Part shown: positions 1-7,011 of the stretch, one piece after another
Layout: the number at the start of each line of letters is the position of its first letter
Numbering within the stretch: the first letter of the stretch is position 1
DNA from: Alistipes sp.
GTDB lineage: Bacteria > Bacteroidota > Bacteroidia > Bacteroidales > Rikenellaceae
Assembly (NCBI GenBank): GCA_017559615.1
Contig: JAFYRB010000060.1
Span: 1-28,097 of the forward strand
DNA: 28,097 nt
Direction: 5' to 3'
Translations under genes and position numbers: made by a program
The notes under the pieces: generated by a model
What the model was told of the DNA's origin: nothing
Databases searched by the model: none
Seen by the model: the letters and a program-made list of their open reading frames with translations, nothing else

Positions 1-1
1 A

Positions 2-334
2 GATGCTTGTATGCTCTATCTCGAGGCAACGCAAGGCTGGGAGTATATAAAGAACTTTAGGCTCAACGACATTGACACGCTTGCCGTATTCCAGCGTGGC
101 GATACCGAAGGCGTATATATGTGTTCTTCGGAGGAGGTGCGGTCAAAACTACGTGAGGCAGAGATTGGCTCTATTGACGATATTGTGGAGGTTTATCGCA
201 ACCATCATCACCCCAAGATGCAACCTTGGCCCTATGACCACTCTCTAGTGCAAGCACTGATATCGTACTTTGGTGTATATGTCAAGTGTCAATATTCCAA
301 GGAGTATGATATATTTATGGCAGGGCTATCGTAG
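2..334 (+). CDS. Hypothetical protein, 3' part of a gene cut by the window edge
   Basis: The reading frame is open from base 2 (codons gat gct tgt before the first ATG at 11) to TAG at 332-334, so the gene most likely begins outside the window and the ATG at 11 is internal. About 110 residues are visible. They are soluble in character, with no signal peptide or membrane segment, a His-rich stretch (YRNHHHPK) near residue 65 and several Trp and Tyr residues. I do not recognise the family. The next gene has its own promoter-like element 18 bases after this stop, so the two need not be co-transcribed. It may belong to the same accessory segment as the downstream nuclease gene, but only position supports that. 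Confidence 0.45.
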   Translation, partial: DACMLYLEATQGWEYIKNFRLNDIDTLAVFQRGDTEGVYMCSSEEVRSKLREAEIGSIDDIVEVYRNHHHPKMQPWPYDHSLVQALISYFGVYVKCQYSKEYDIFMAGLS

Positions 335-351
335 AATTAAAAATTATTTTG

Positions 352-359
352 TAAATTTG
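352..359 (+). promoter_or_regulatory. Bacteroidetes-type -7 promoter element (TAAATTTG)
   Basis: The octamer matches the Bacteroidetes -7 consensus TAnnTTTG exactly. No clear TTTG lies at the expected -33 spacing. Transcription from it would begin near 365. That leaves almost no leader for a GTG start at 367 but a leader of about 28 bases for the ATG at 394, so it helps choose the start of the next gene. Confidence 0.5.
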
Positions 360-393
360 TAGATGTGTGGAACTGATTAAAAATGATACTATT

Positions 394-1272
394 ATGAACT
401 TACAACACATACTTGATTACGCTATTCGAGACAAGGATGACAAGTGTTATGGAGAAGGATATCTTGTCGCCAAATCAAAATCGGTATACGACCGCTATAT
501 GAGTAATGAGGGCTGGGAAAGATATTTAGCTGAAATGTCCGAAGATCATCGTATACAGTATGAAAAAGGCGATGGAGGGGAGTTAAATGAGAAAAGAGGC
601 AGATGGGGAACATATCCTCCCAAGATGGCGTGTTATGGCTCGTCAAGCAGAATTATTTATACTCTTTTGCGAGGTGTTGCAAATATTGAATTTGAGAAAA
701 AGTTAGCAACACAAGTAGGCCATACTGCTAACCTAGATGCATACTTACAAACGGGCTATACCGACATCTTCTTAGAAGCAAAGTGTAGAGAAATATACGC
801 TTATCATACTAAAATTGACATAGGGGATGTCTACAAGCCTGTATATGAATATATCAAACAATGTAATAAAAAGTTTGGATATAGCGATGAGCTATCAAAG
901 GCTAATAATAAATTTAGGTGTAGTTTCTCTTATGATGGCAAGCCGATAATTCGTTTTGATATTAAACAACTTATTTGCCACTATTTGGCTATTGTTGCGA
1001 ACTATCTAAAGCCTTTAAATGGAAAAGATGCTAAGGCCAATATTCGTTTTGTATATTTCATTTACAATCCTAATGAGTTGGGTAATGAAACTTTGAAAGA
1101 AGTATATAAAGACACTATCGACGAAATACACAGAATCGGCGTTATAGAGTTATTTAAGTTATTTAAGGCAGTATTTGAATACCAAAAGAAAAAGTTAAAT
1201 ATCGAAAAGGAAATGCCAATATTTGAGTTTGTTTTGGCGGATCAAAACAATATAATTGACAAACTTAAGTAA
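394..1272 (+). CDS. Putative PD-(D/E)XK restriction-type endonuclease (PGN_0703-like)
   Basis: Likely a DNA-cleaving enzyme of the PD-(D/E)XK fold, similar by eye to the Bacteroidetes PGN_0703-type putative restriction endonucleases. Numbering from the ATG at 394 (292 residues), the segment GYTDIFLEAKCRE carries the expected Asp124, Glu128 and Lys130, preceded by a helix containing Glu101 (NIEFEKKL). An upstream block with GTYPPKMACYGSSSRI (about residues 72-87) looks like the conserved N-terminal lobe. The frame also permits a GTG start at 367. I prefer 394 because the -7 element ends at 359. The gene is visibly richer in A+T than its neighbours, which suggests recent acquisition. The phosphoesterase gene follows after 4 bases, so the two are probably one operon. 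No methyltransferase is visible, so a classical restriction-modification role is not shown. Confidence 0.65.
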   Translation: MNLQHILDYAIRDKDDKCYGEGYLVAKSKSVYDRYMSNEGWERYLAEMSEDHRIQYEKGDGGELNEKRGRWGTYPPKMACYGSSSRIIYTLLRGVANIEFEKKLATQVGHTANLDAYLQTGYTDIFLEAKCREIYAYHTKIDIGDVYKPVYEYIKQCNKKFGYSDELSKANNKFRCSFSYDGKPIIRFDIKQLICHYLAIVANYLKPLNGKDAKANIRFVYFIYNPNELGNETLKEVYKDTIDEIHRIGVIELFKLFKAVFEYQKKKLNIEKEMPIFEFVLADQNNIIDKLK

Positions 1273-1276
1273 CCTA

Positions 1277-2041
1277 ATGAAGATACAGTACGCTTCTGAC
1301 CTCCATTTAGAGATGTCGGCAAACAGACGATATATGCAGAATATCCCATTTGAGGCGATGGGCGATGTACTGGTGTTGGCTGGCGATATTGGCTATTTGT
1401 GCGATAAAACAATGCCTTGTCCAAAGTTTTGGGAGTGGGCATCGGCAAATTACCGAGAGGTGTTAATAGTGCCAGGTAACCACGAATACTACCAAAACTA
1501 CGACATCTTGGCAAATGGCGACAGTTGGAGTCGTGAGATATTGCCTAATGTGCATTACCTCCAAAATAAGGTCGTGAGAATTGACAATGTTGATTTCATC
1601 CTCTCAACTCTATGGTCGCATATTCGCCCCGAAAACGAATTTGTTGTAGAGCAAGGAATGTATGACTTTCGGCAAATTCTGTACAATGGTCGCCGTTTTA
1701 CCCCTGCTGACTTTAACACCGAGCACGAGAAGTGTCTGGACTTTATCAAGCGGAGTGTCGCGGAGAGTACAGCAGAGCATATTGTGGTGGTAACACATCA
1801 TCTGCCGACAATGGCAGTCGTTGCGCCAGAGCATAAACGCAGTCTACTGAACAGTGCCTTTGCAACGGAGTTAGGCGACTTTATCGCCGACAGCCGTATC
1901 GATGCGTGGATATTTGGCCACTCGCACGCCAATATAGATGCAACAATCGGCAATACCCGCATCGTTTGTAACCAACTCGGCTATGTTTATTACCGTGAGA
2001 ATCTCGGCGGTTTCGATGGCGGAAAGTTTGTTGAGGTATAA
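1277..2041 (+). CDS. Calcineurin-like metallophosphoesterase
   Basis: A 254-residue cytoplasmic metal-dependent phosphoesterase with the full set of family motifs: DLH (Asp8, His10), GDIG (Asp37), GNHE (Asn68, His69), THH (His174-His175) and GHSH (His215, His217). These residues bind the two catalytic metal ions in the family. Members hydrolyse phosphomonoesters, phosphodiesters or nucleic acids, and the substrate cannot be told here. The frame is open from 1256, overlapping the previous gene. I chose the ATG at 1277 because it lies 4 bases after the upstream stop and begins directly with the first beta strand (MKIQYASDLHLE). Tight spacing behind a putative endonuclease suggests a joint role, possibly in nucleic-acid processing or phage defence, which is inference. 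A hairpin at 2052-2087 follows. Confidence 0.85.
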   Translation: MKIQYASDLHLEMSANRRYMQNIPFEAMGDVLVLAGDIGYLCDKTMPCPKFWEWASANYREVLIVPGNHEYYQNYDILANGDSWSREILPNVHYLQNKVVRIDNVDFILSTLWSHIRPENEFVVEQGMYDFRQILYNGRRFTPADFNTEHEKCLDFIKRSVAESTAEHIVVVTHHLPTMAVVAPEHKRSLLNSAFATELGDFIADSRIDAWIFGHSHANIDATIGNTRIVCNQLGYVYYRENLGGFDGGKFVEV

Positions 2042-2051
2042 TATTTTAGCA

Positions 2052-2087
2052 AAGAATCGGCAATAGTTTTGTTTATTGCCGATTCTT
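2052..2087 (+). terminator. Perfect 14-bp inverted repeat, likely terminator
   Basis: The arm at 2052-2065 (AAGAATCGGCAATA) pairs perfectly with 2074-2087 across an 8-base loop, starting 10 bases after the phosphoesterase stop. There is no long T tract after the stem, so termination could be weak or the hairpin could stabilise the mRNA end. Confidence 0.6.
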
Positions 2088-2095
2088 AGTTGTTA

Positions 2096-2103
2096 TAACT
2101 TTG
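2096..2103 (+). promoter_or_regulatory. -7 promoter-like element (TAACTTTG) facing a decayed gene
   Basis: Exact match to TAnnTTTG, with TTTA 20 bases upstream (2072-2075) as a possible weak -33 element. An ATG follows at 2133 but its frame closes after seven codons. The promoter therefore seems to be a leftover of the broken gene downstream. Confidence 0.35.
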
Positions 2104-2165
2104 CTATAAAGTTGTCTCGTTTAAGAAGAATTATGCAAACAAATCGTCCAACTTGACTTCATTTT

Positions 2166-2258
2166 GCACCATCCCGGAATGAGCGTGCGGAGTATGGAAG
2201 CAATCTTCTTGACCGTCTGGTTAAAGATCTTAAGGAACGATATGTCGTAAATCGCGTT
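2166..2258 (+). pseudogene. Decayed YhcG/DUF1016-like nuclease fragment
   Basis: In the frame of the AAT codon at 2178 the sequence reads NERAEYGSNLLDRLVKDL followed by KERY. This resembles the conserved end of the DUF1016 N-terminal domain of YhcG-type PDDEXK proteins, whose family pattern is roughly RAEYGxxLLxxLSxDLxxxYG. The expected continuation (GKGFS and beyond) is absent: after the Tyr the reading runs into the antisense of the next gene's 3' end. Upstream no long open frame connects to it. This looks like a short relic of a deleted gene. The match is by memory of the family and covers only about 22 residues, so chance is possible. Confidence 0.45.
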
Positions 2259-2936
2259 TTACTCCTCGGCAGAGTAGGCAAACCACTCCTCGCTGTCGAT
2301 AATCTCGGTGACGTCGAAGAAGATTTTTCCTTTGCGTTCTTGGCAGAATTCGAGCTGCTCTGCGGGTGTGAGGGTGTCGTATCCCTGCATCAACTCCGCC
2401 TCCAACCTCTTATATCTGCGTAGGTACTCCTTCTCCGAAATCTTGCCCTCGGCACGCTCCTGCTCCAACTCTGGGAGGTTAACGCCGTAGTAAACAACGC
2501 TTTGCGTGAAGTATCTACCCTCGGCATCATTGGTGTACCCCGCCATATCCTCATCGCTATATGTCTCGAAGTAGAAGCCTGTCTGGCGGTAGAGTTGCGA
2601 GTCGATGACATAAGTCTCGAAGCCGCCGTTGATGTCGCACCACTCCTCGGTGAAGTGTAGGCATCCCTTTGCACACTTCACGCACTCCTCATCGAAGCAG
2701 GAGCCTGCGATGCACTTATCCTCCTTGAAAACCAAGAGAATGTAGTTTGGGAGGTTGTTGGCCTTATCCTTTGCAATCTCCTTCTTTATCGCATAGCGCT
2801 TGCCCATATACTCTCCGAGGTCATACTCCTTGTTGAGTTTTAGGCACTTGCCCATCGCCTCGACAATCTTATCGTAAAGCTCTTTGTACGCACCGCCCTC
2901 GATAACGTAGTTATTCACACCCGAAACAACGCTCAT
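2259..2936 (-). CDS. Hypothetical Cys-rich cytoplasmic protein
   Basis: A 225-residue protein with no signal peptide or membrane segment; I do not recognise the family. Its most notable feature is a cysteine cluster at Cys75, Cys80, Cys85, Cys88, Cys92 and Cys100 (spacing C-x4-C-x4-C-x2-C-x3-C-x7-C), which could bind a metal or form disulfides. A charged helical segment follows at about residues 155-185 (rich in Glu, Lys and Arg), then PAEQLEFCQER. The sequence is acidic and Tyr-rich, and codon usage is ordinary for the window. The start (CAT at 2934-2936) is the first ATG after a long A+T-rich leader that holds a -7-like element at 3033-3040. It is transcribed away from the M28 peptidase and seems monocistronic. 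Confidence 0.7.
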   Translation of the reverse strand: MSVVSGVNNYVIEGGAYKELYDKIVEAMGKCLKLNKEYDLGEYMGKRYAIKKEIAKDKANNLPNYILLVFKEDKCIAGSCFDEECVKCAKGCLHFTEEWCDINGGFETYVIDSQLYRQTGFYFETYSDEDMAGYTNDAEGRYFTQSVVYYGVNLPELEQERAEGKISEKEYLRRYKRLEAELMQGYDTLTPAEQLEFCQERKGKIFFDVTEIIDSEEWFAYSAEE

Positions 2937-3032
2937 AGTATCAAATTTTAGATGAATGGTTTGCTAATTTCTATATCAAACTACAACGTCTGTAATATTG
3001 CTCGTTTATTTCCAACTTTGTTCTACGAGATA

Positions 3033-3040
3033 CAAATATA
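3033..3040 (-). promoter_or_regulatory. -7 promoter-like element for the Cys-rich protein gene
   Basis: On the minus strand this reads TATATTTG, an exact TAnnTTTG match. No TTTG is found at the usual upstream spacing. The implied leader to the start at 2936 is about 90 bases. Confidence 0.35.
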
Positions 3041-3136
3041 CTAAAAAAAATCTAAATTATTGAGGTGTTTAAAGTTTAACTATCTACTACTTGTTTTCCA
3101 ATACCATCTTTAAAACTCCTGTCGAGGGGTGTTTTC

Positions 3137-3167
3137 TTTGACATTACCAAAATTATTACTAACTTTA
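3137..3167 (+). promoter_or_regulatory. Bacteroidetes promoter of the M28 peptidase gene
   Basis: TTTG at 3137-3140 is followed after exactly 19 bases by TAACTTTA at 3160-3167, seven of eight matches to TAnnTTTG. Spacing and position (about 40 bases before the start codon) fit the sigma-ABfr-type promoter of Bacteroidetes. Confidence 0.65.
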
Positions 3168-3209
3168 CGAAGGGTATTGGGTTGAAGGACGAAACTAAAA
3201 TTAAACTAT

Positions 3210-4466
3210 ATGAAAAGATTATCTTTAATATTGGCGTTGGTGGCTATGGCCGCACAGCTGAATGCACAGGATTTATCGCACTATCAGGACATAATCAAGG
3301 AGCTAAGTTCCAAGAAGTATCAGGGACGCGGTTATGCCGAGGATGGTGCTAACAAGGCGGGTAGATGGATTGCAAAGGAGTTCGAGCGTGTGGGTGCGGA
3401 TGATGTCGAGTGTCAGCCTTTTATGTTGAATATCAATACTTTCCCTGGAAAAATTGACTTCTTTGTTGATGGTCGTAGGATGACTCCTGGAGTGGATTTC
3501 ACACTTCGTGAGTTTAATCCAGGTATTGAGGGAGAGTTCAAACTCTACTACGTTGATATGGAGAACTACGACTCCGAGAGGCTCTTTGCGGACCTCGCGT
3601 CGAAGGAGTATGAGGGTGCGTTTGTGGTTTGCGACTTTATGTTCTCGTTCCAGCACTCGGCCGATTTTCGCAAGCTACAGTCGAAGGAGGAGTGTAGTAA
3701 TGCAGGTTTGATATACACGTGGGAGGAGCCTCTGAAGTTCTATAAGGCTTATGGTGAGGTGGTTCGCGAGAAGCCTATAATATGGGTAAAGCCCGATTTC
3801 CCAACCGATGCAAAGAGCATTAAGCTAAACATCGAGAATGAGTTCCTCGAGGGGTATGAGTGCTTTAATGTGGTTGCGAAGGTAGAGGGTAAGCGTCACG
3901 ATAGTTGCTACGTTTTCACCGCCCACTATGACCACCTCGGCAAACTTGGCAAGAAGACCTATTACCCTGGTGCTCACGATAATGCGTCGGGTACAGCGGC
4001 TATAATTACTCTTGCGGCTTACTATGCGCAGAACACCCCAGAGTATGACATCTACTTTATCGCCTTCTCTGGCGAGGATGCCAATCTTCGAGGCTCGGAG
4101 TGGTATGCCGAGCATCCTACAGTGCCTTTGCAGCAGGTGAAGTATCTCGTTAACCTCGATATGATTGCCGATAACAACCCTAATCTCTATTGCGAGGTTA
4201 GCAACGAGGGTATGCAAGGCTTCGAGTTATTTGAGAGTATCAATAGTGCAAACGGCCATTTCGCGGAGCTTGAAAGAGCAGAGTTGGCAGACAATAGCGA
4301 CCACTATCCATTTGCAAAACGTGGCGTTCCGTGCATTTTCTTTATGAATGAGAATGGCGATGCCTTTAAGTACTACCACACGGTTTACGATGTGTGGGAG
4401 CGCGCATTCTATACAAGCTATGAGCCAATCTTTAAACTTATTACGGAGTTTGTAGAGAAATACTAA
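3210..4466 (+). CDS. Secreted M28-family zinc metallopeptidase
   Basis: A 418-residue exported aminopeptidase-like enzyme. Residues 1-19 form a signal peptide (cleavage likely after LNA, before Gln20), with no lipobox, so it is probably periplasmic or secreted. The M28 motifs are in order: TAHYDHLG (His239), GAHDNASGTA (Asp257), FSGED (Glu289 as general base), NLDM (Asp317) and a C-terminal His390 in YYHTVYD. SDHYPFAKRGVPC at about residues 363-375 is also typical. The residue after the general base is Asp290, where the family usually has Glu as a zinc ligand. Asp can also bind zinc, so activity is plausible. Residues about 70-210, between the N-terminal helix and the catalytic core, probably hold a PA-like insert. 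The gene is alone between its own promoter and a UUCG-loop terminator. Confidence 0.88.
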   Translation: MKRLSLILALVAMAAQLNAQDLSHYQDIIKELSSKKYQGRGYAEDGANKAGRWIAKEFERVGADDVECQPFMLNINTFPGKIDFFVDGRRMTPGVDFTLREFNPGIEGEFKLYYVDMENYDSERLFADLASKEYEGAFVVCDFMFSFQHSADFRKLQSKEECSNAGLIYTWEEPLKFYKAYGEVVREKPIIWVKPDFPTDAKSIKLNIENEFLEGYECFNVVAKVEGKRHDSCYVFTAHYDHLGKLGKKTYYPGAHDNASGTAAIITLAAYYAQNTPEYDIYFIAFSGEDANLRGSEWYAEHPTVPLQQVKYLVNLDMIADNNPNLYCEVSNEGMQGFELFESINSANGHFAELERAELADNSDHYPFAKRGVPCIFFMNENGDAFKYYHTVYDVWERAFYTSYEPIFKLITEFVEKY

Positions 4467-4485
4467 TACGCTGATATTCAGTGCT

Positions 4486-4519
4486 AAATAAGGAGTGCTT
4501 CGGCACTCCTTATTTTTTT
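4486..4519 (+). terminator. Strong rho-independent terminator
   Basis: A perfect 13-bp stem (4486-4498 with 4503-4515) closed by a TTCG tetraloop runs into a T tract ending at 4519. It follows the M28 peptidase stop by about 20 bases. Confidence 0.92.
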
Positions 4520-4575
4520 ATCTCGCCTATTTTGATAAGATAATTGTATGTGGAATGAGATTTGTATAATTTTTG

Positions 4576-4591
4576 CTTATGTAGGCATAAG
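4576..4591. promoter_or_regulatory. Inverted repeat upstream of ahpC, possible operator
   Basis: CTTATG (4576-4581) and CATAAG (4586-4591) form a 6-bp palindrome with a 4-base spacer, 32 bases before the presumed -33 element of ahpC. In Bacteroides ahpCF is known to be under OxyR control. This repeat could be a regulator site, but it does not match a consensus I can state with confidence. Confidence 0.3.
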
Positions 4592-4622
4592 AATATATGA
4601 TTAAAGAAAATGCCTAAAATAT

Positions 4623-4652
4623 TTTGTACGTAAATTTCTTTTTGTACTTTTG
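4623..4652 (+). promoter_or_regulatory. Promoter of ahpC-ahpF
   Basis: TTTG at 4623-4626, an 18-base spacer, and TACTTTTG at 4645-4652, an exact TAnnTTTG match. The implied A+T-rich leader is about 95 bases long. Confidence 0.65.
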
Positions 4653-4753
4653 CACCAGGATAAGATATGATTATCGAAATTTAAAACACGATAACATATA
4701 TTTATAATAAAACAGAAATTTAAAGAATATTAACTAATAAAAAAATTACAACT

Positions 4754-5320
4754 ATGACATCAATTATCAATGCACAGCTTCCAGAGTTCAAAGTTCAGGC
4801 GTATCACAATGGCACCTTTAAGAGCGTATCAAGCGACGATGTGAAGGGCAAGTGGGCAATCTTCTTCTTCTATCCTGCGGACTTCACGTTCGTATGTCCT
4901 ACCGAGTTGGTTGACCTTGCCGAGAAGTACGAGAAGTTGAAGAGCTTGGGCGTGGAGGTTTACTCTGTAAGCACCGACTCACACTTTGTTCACAAGGCTT
5001 GGCACGATGCTTCGGAGAGCATTCGCAAGATTAACTATCCAATGTTGGCGGACCCTACAGGTGTCTTGAGCCGCGGCTTCGGCGTGATGAGCGAGGAGGA
5101 TGGTATGGCATATCGCGGTACGTTCCTCGTAAACCCAGAGGGTAAGGTTAAGATTGCCGAGATTCAGGATAACAGCATCGGCCGTAACGCTGACGAGTTG
5201 GTACGTAAGGTTGAGGCGGCTATCTTCGTGGCGACGCACCCTGGTGAGGTTTGCCCAGCGAAGTGGAAGCAGGGTACCGAGACTTTGAAGCCAAGTATCG
5301 ACCTCGTAGGTAAAATCTAA
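4754..5320 (+). CDS. ahpC: Alkyl hydroperoxide reductase C, 2-Cys peroxiredoxin
   Basis: A cytoplasmic typical 2-Cys peroxiredoxin of 188 residues, the usual AhpC length. It reduces hydrogen peroxide, organic peroxides and peroxynitrite. The peroxidatic Cys48 lies in FTFVCPTE within the PxxxTxxC motif (Pro41, Thr45, Cys48). The resolving Cys167 lies in HPGEVCPAKW. The C terminus SIDLVGKI is the conserved AhpC tail that docks onto AhpF. The start at 4754 follows an A-rich leader. ahpF begins 71 bases downstream with a stem-loop in the gap, so both are read from the promoter at 4623-4652. Confidence 0.97.
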   Translation: MTSIINAQLPEFKVQAYHNGTFKSVSSDDVKGKWAIFFFYPADFTFVCPTELVDLAEKYEKLKSLGVEVYSVSTDSHFVHKAWHDASESIRKINYPMLADPTGVLSRGFGVMSEEDGMAYRGTFLVNPEGKVKIAEIQDNSIGRNADELVRKVEAAIFVATHPGEVCPAKWKQGTETLKPSIDLVGKI

Positions 5321-5332
5321 GACTGCAAGAAT

Positions 5333-5361
5333 GGGGCGTCACGGTAACGCCGAGATGCCCC
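5333..5361 (+). other. Stem-loop between ahpC and ahpF
   Basis: GGGGCGT (5333-5339) pairs with ATGCCCC (5355-5361) with one G-U pair, and an inner CGG/CCG can extend the fold. No T tract follows, so it is more likely an mRNA-processing or stability element, or a partial attenuator that keeps ahpC more abundant than ahpF, than a full terminator. Confidence 0.5.
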
Positions 5362-5391
5362 TTAAGGTATAACCCAATAATAAGCACGACT

Positions 5392-6954
5392 ATGTTAGAT
5401 TCAGCTATCATCCAGCAAGTTACCGATATCTTTAGCGCATTGGAGAACAACTTTACACTCTCTGCACACATCTCTTCGCAGCGCGACGAGGCCCAGCAGT
5501 TAGTTGAGTTTTTGAACGATTTTGCGACTACCTCCGCGAAGATTAACGTGGAGATTCACGAGGCAGATGGCGACACTCTCGCTTTTGACCTTCTTAAGGG
5601 TGGCGAGCCTACGGGCATTACCTTCCGCGGCATCCCTAATGGTCACGAGTTCACCTCGCTACTCTTGGCATTGCTCAATGCCGATGGTAAGGGTAAGAAC
5701 TTGCCAGACGAGGGTATTGCACGTCGCGTGAAGGCTCTCAAGGGCGATATCCATCTTCAGACCTATATCTCGCTTACGTGTACCAACTGCCCAGATGTGG
5801 TGCAGACACTCAATATCTTTGCTCTGCTGAATCCGAATATCCGCCACGAGATGGTCGATGGAGCGTTGTTCCAGGGTGAGGTCGAGGCGCGAGGTGTTCA
5901 GGCTGTGCCAAGCGTATTTGCCGATGGTGAGCTTCTACACGTAGGTCGTGGTTCGTTGGGTGAGTTGTTGGAGAAGCTCGAGGCGCGTTACCCATCTGCG
6001 GGTGGGGTAGAGGAGGCTGGTGAGCCTATCGAGCGCCGCTTCGATGTTGTGGTGTTGGGTGGTGGTCCTGCGGGGGCCTCGGCAGCTATCTACTCGGCGC
6101 GTAAGGGCCTTAAGGTCGCTATCCTTGCGGAGCGTATCGGTGGTCAGGTTAAGGAGACCGTAGGTATTGAGAATCTTATCTCGGTGCCATATACTACGGG
6201 AAGCGAACTTGCGGATAACCTTCGTACCCACCTCACACACTATCCGATAGAGTTGTTCGAGAATCGCCGAATCGAGTCTACATCGCTTCAGGGCAAGGAG
6301 AAGATTGTAAGGGTTACGGGTGGCGAGTCGTTCCTTGCTCCTGCAGTAATCATCGCTACGGGTGCTGGCTGGCGTAGGCTGAATGTTGAGGGCGAGGCGG
6401 AGTATATCGGTCGTGGCGTAGCCTTCTGCCCACACTGCGATGGCCCGTTCTATGCGGGTAAGAGGGTGGCCGTAGTAGGAGGTGGTAACTCGGGTATCGA
6501 GGCTGCTATCGACCTCGCGGGAATATGCCAGAAGGTCACCGTTATCGAGTTTATGGATAGCCTCAAGGCCGACCAGGTACTTCAGGAGAAGGTGCGTAGC
6601 CTACCGAATGTCGAGATTCTAACCTCGACGCAGACTACCAAGGTTGTGGGAAATGGCGAGAAGCTAACAGCATTGCAGCTTCGCAACCGTGAGAGTGGCG
6701 AGGAGCATACGCTGGAGCTTGATGGAGTATTCGTGCAGATTGGCTTGAGTGCTAATAGTCAGCCATTTGAGGAGCTGGAGAAGACACGTATCGGTGAGAT
6801 TGTGATTGATGCACACTGTCGCACAAATATCGCAGGTGTCTATGCTGCGGGTGATGTCTCGTCGGTGCCTTATAAGCAGATTATTATCGCTATGGGCGAG
6901 GGCGCGAAGGCGGCTCTCACGGCCTTCGACGACAGGGTGCGAGGCATTATTTAG
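5392..6954 (+). CDS. ahpF: Alkyl hydroperoxide reductase F, flavin disulfide reductase
   Basis: A 520-residue NAD(P)H-dependent flavoprotein that passes electrons to AhpC. Residues 1-200 form the tandem thioredoxin-fold N-terminal domain with the redox pair Cys130-Cys133 (TCTNCPD) that reduces AhpC. The FAD-binding motif GGGPAG is at 223-228, the second redox pair is Cys346-Cys349 (CPHCDGPF), and the nucleotide-binding motif GGGNSG is at 363-368. The C-terminal FAD motif [15 protein letters not shown] is near the end. The length and order match canonical AhpF, and no residue looks missing. It is the second gene of the ahpCF operon and ends at a shared bidirectional terminator. Confidence 0.97.
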   Translation: MLDSAIIQQVTDIFSALENNFTLSAHISSQRDEAQQLVEFLNDFATTSAKINVEIHEADGDTLAFDLLKGGEPTGITFRGIPNGHEFTSLLLALLNADGKGKNLPDEGIARRVKALKGDIHLQTYISLTCTNCPDVVQTLNIFALLNPNIRHEMVDGALFQGEVEARGVQAVPSVFADGELLHVGRGSLGELLEKLEARYPSAGGVEEAGEPIERRFDVVVLGGGPAGASAAIYSARKGLKVAILAERIGGQVKETVGIENLISVPYTTGSELADNLRTHLTHYPIELFENRRIESTSLQGKEKIVRVTGGESFLAPAVIIATGAGWRRLNVEGEAEYIGRGVAFCPHCDGPFYAGKRVAVVGGGNSGIEAAIDLAGICQKVTVIEFMDSLKADQVLQEKVRSLPNVEILTSTQTTKVVGNGEKLTALQLRNRESGEEHTLELDGVFVQIGLSANSQPFEELEKTRIGEIVIDAHCRTNIAGVYAAGDVSSVPYKQIIIAMGEGAKAALTAFDDRVRGII

Positions 6955-6974
6955 CCATACATACATTAAAATAG

Positions 6975-7009
6975 AAGAGGTTGTCCAACAAGTTCGTGGA
7001 CAACCTCTT
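6975..7009. terminator. Bidirectional terminator between ahpF and the regulator gene
   Basis: A perfect 13-bp stem (6975-6987 with 6997-7009) and a 9-base loop lie between two convergent genes. On the minus strand the stem is followed by CTATTTT. On the plus strand there are only short T runs. Confidence 0.8.
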
Positions 7010-7011
7010 TG

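Noticed and set aside
367..393. GTG start nine codons upstream for the putative endonuclease
   Set aside because: The promoter -7 element ends at 359, which would leave the GTG with almost no leader; the ATG at 394 fits better.
5935..6435. Minus-strand open frame of 166 codons inside ahpF
   Set aside because: Entirely antisense to conserved AhpF domains, and its translation has no recognisable features.
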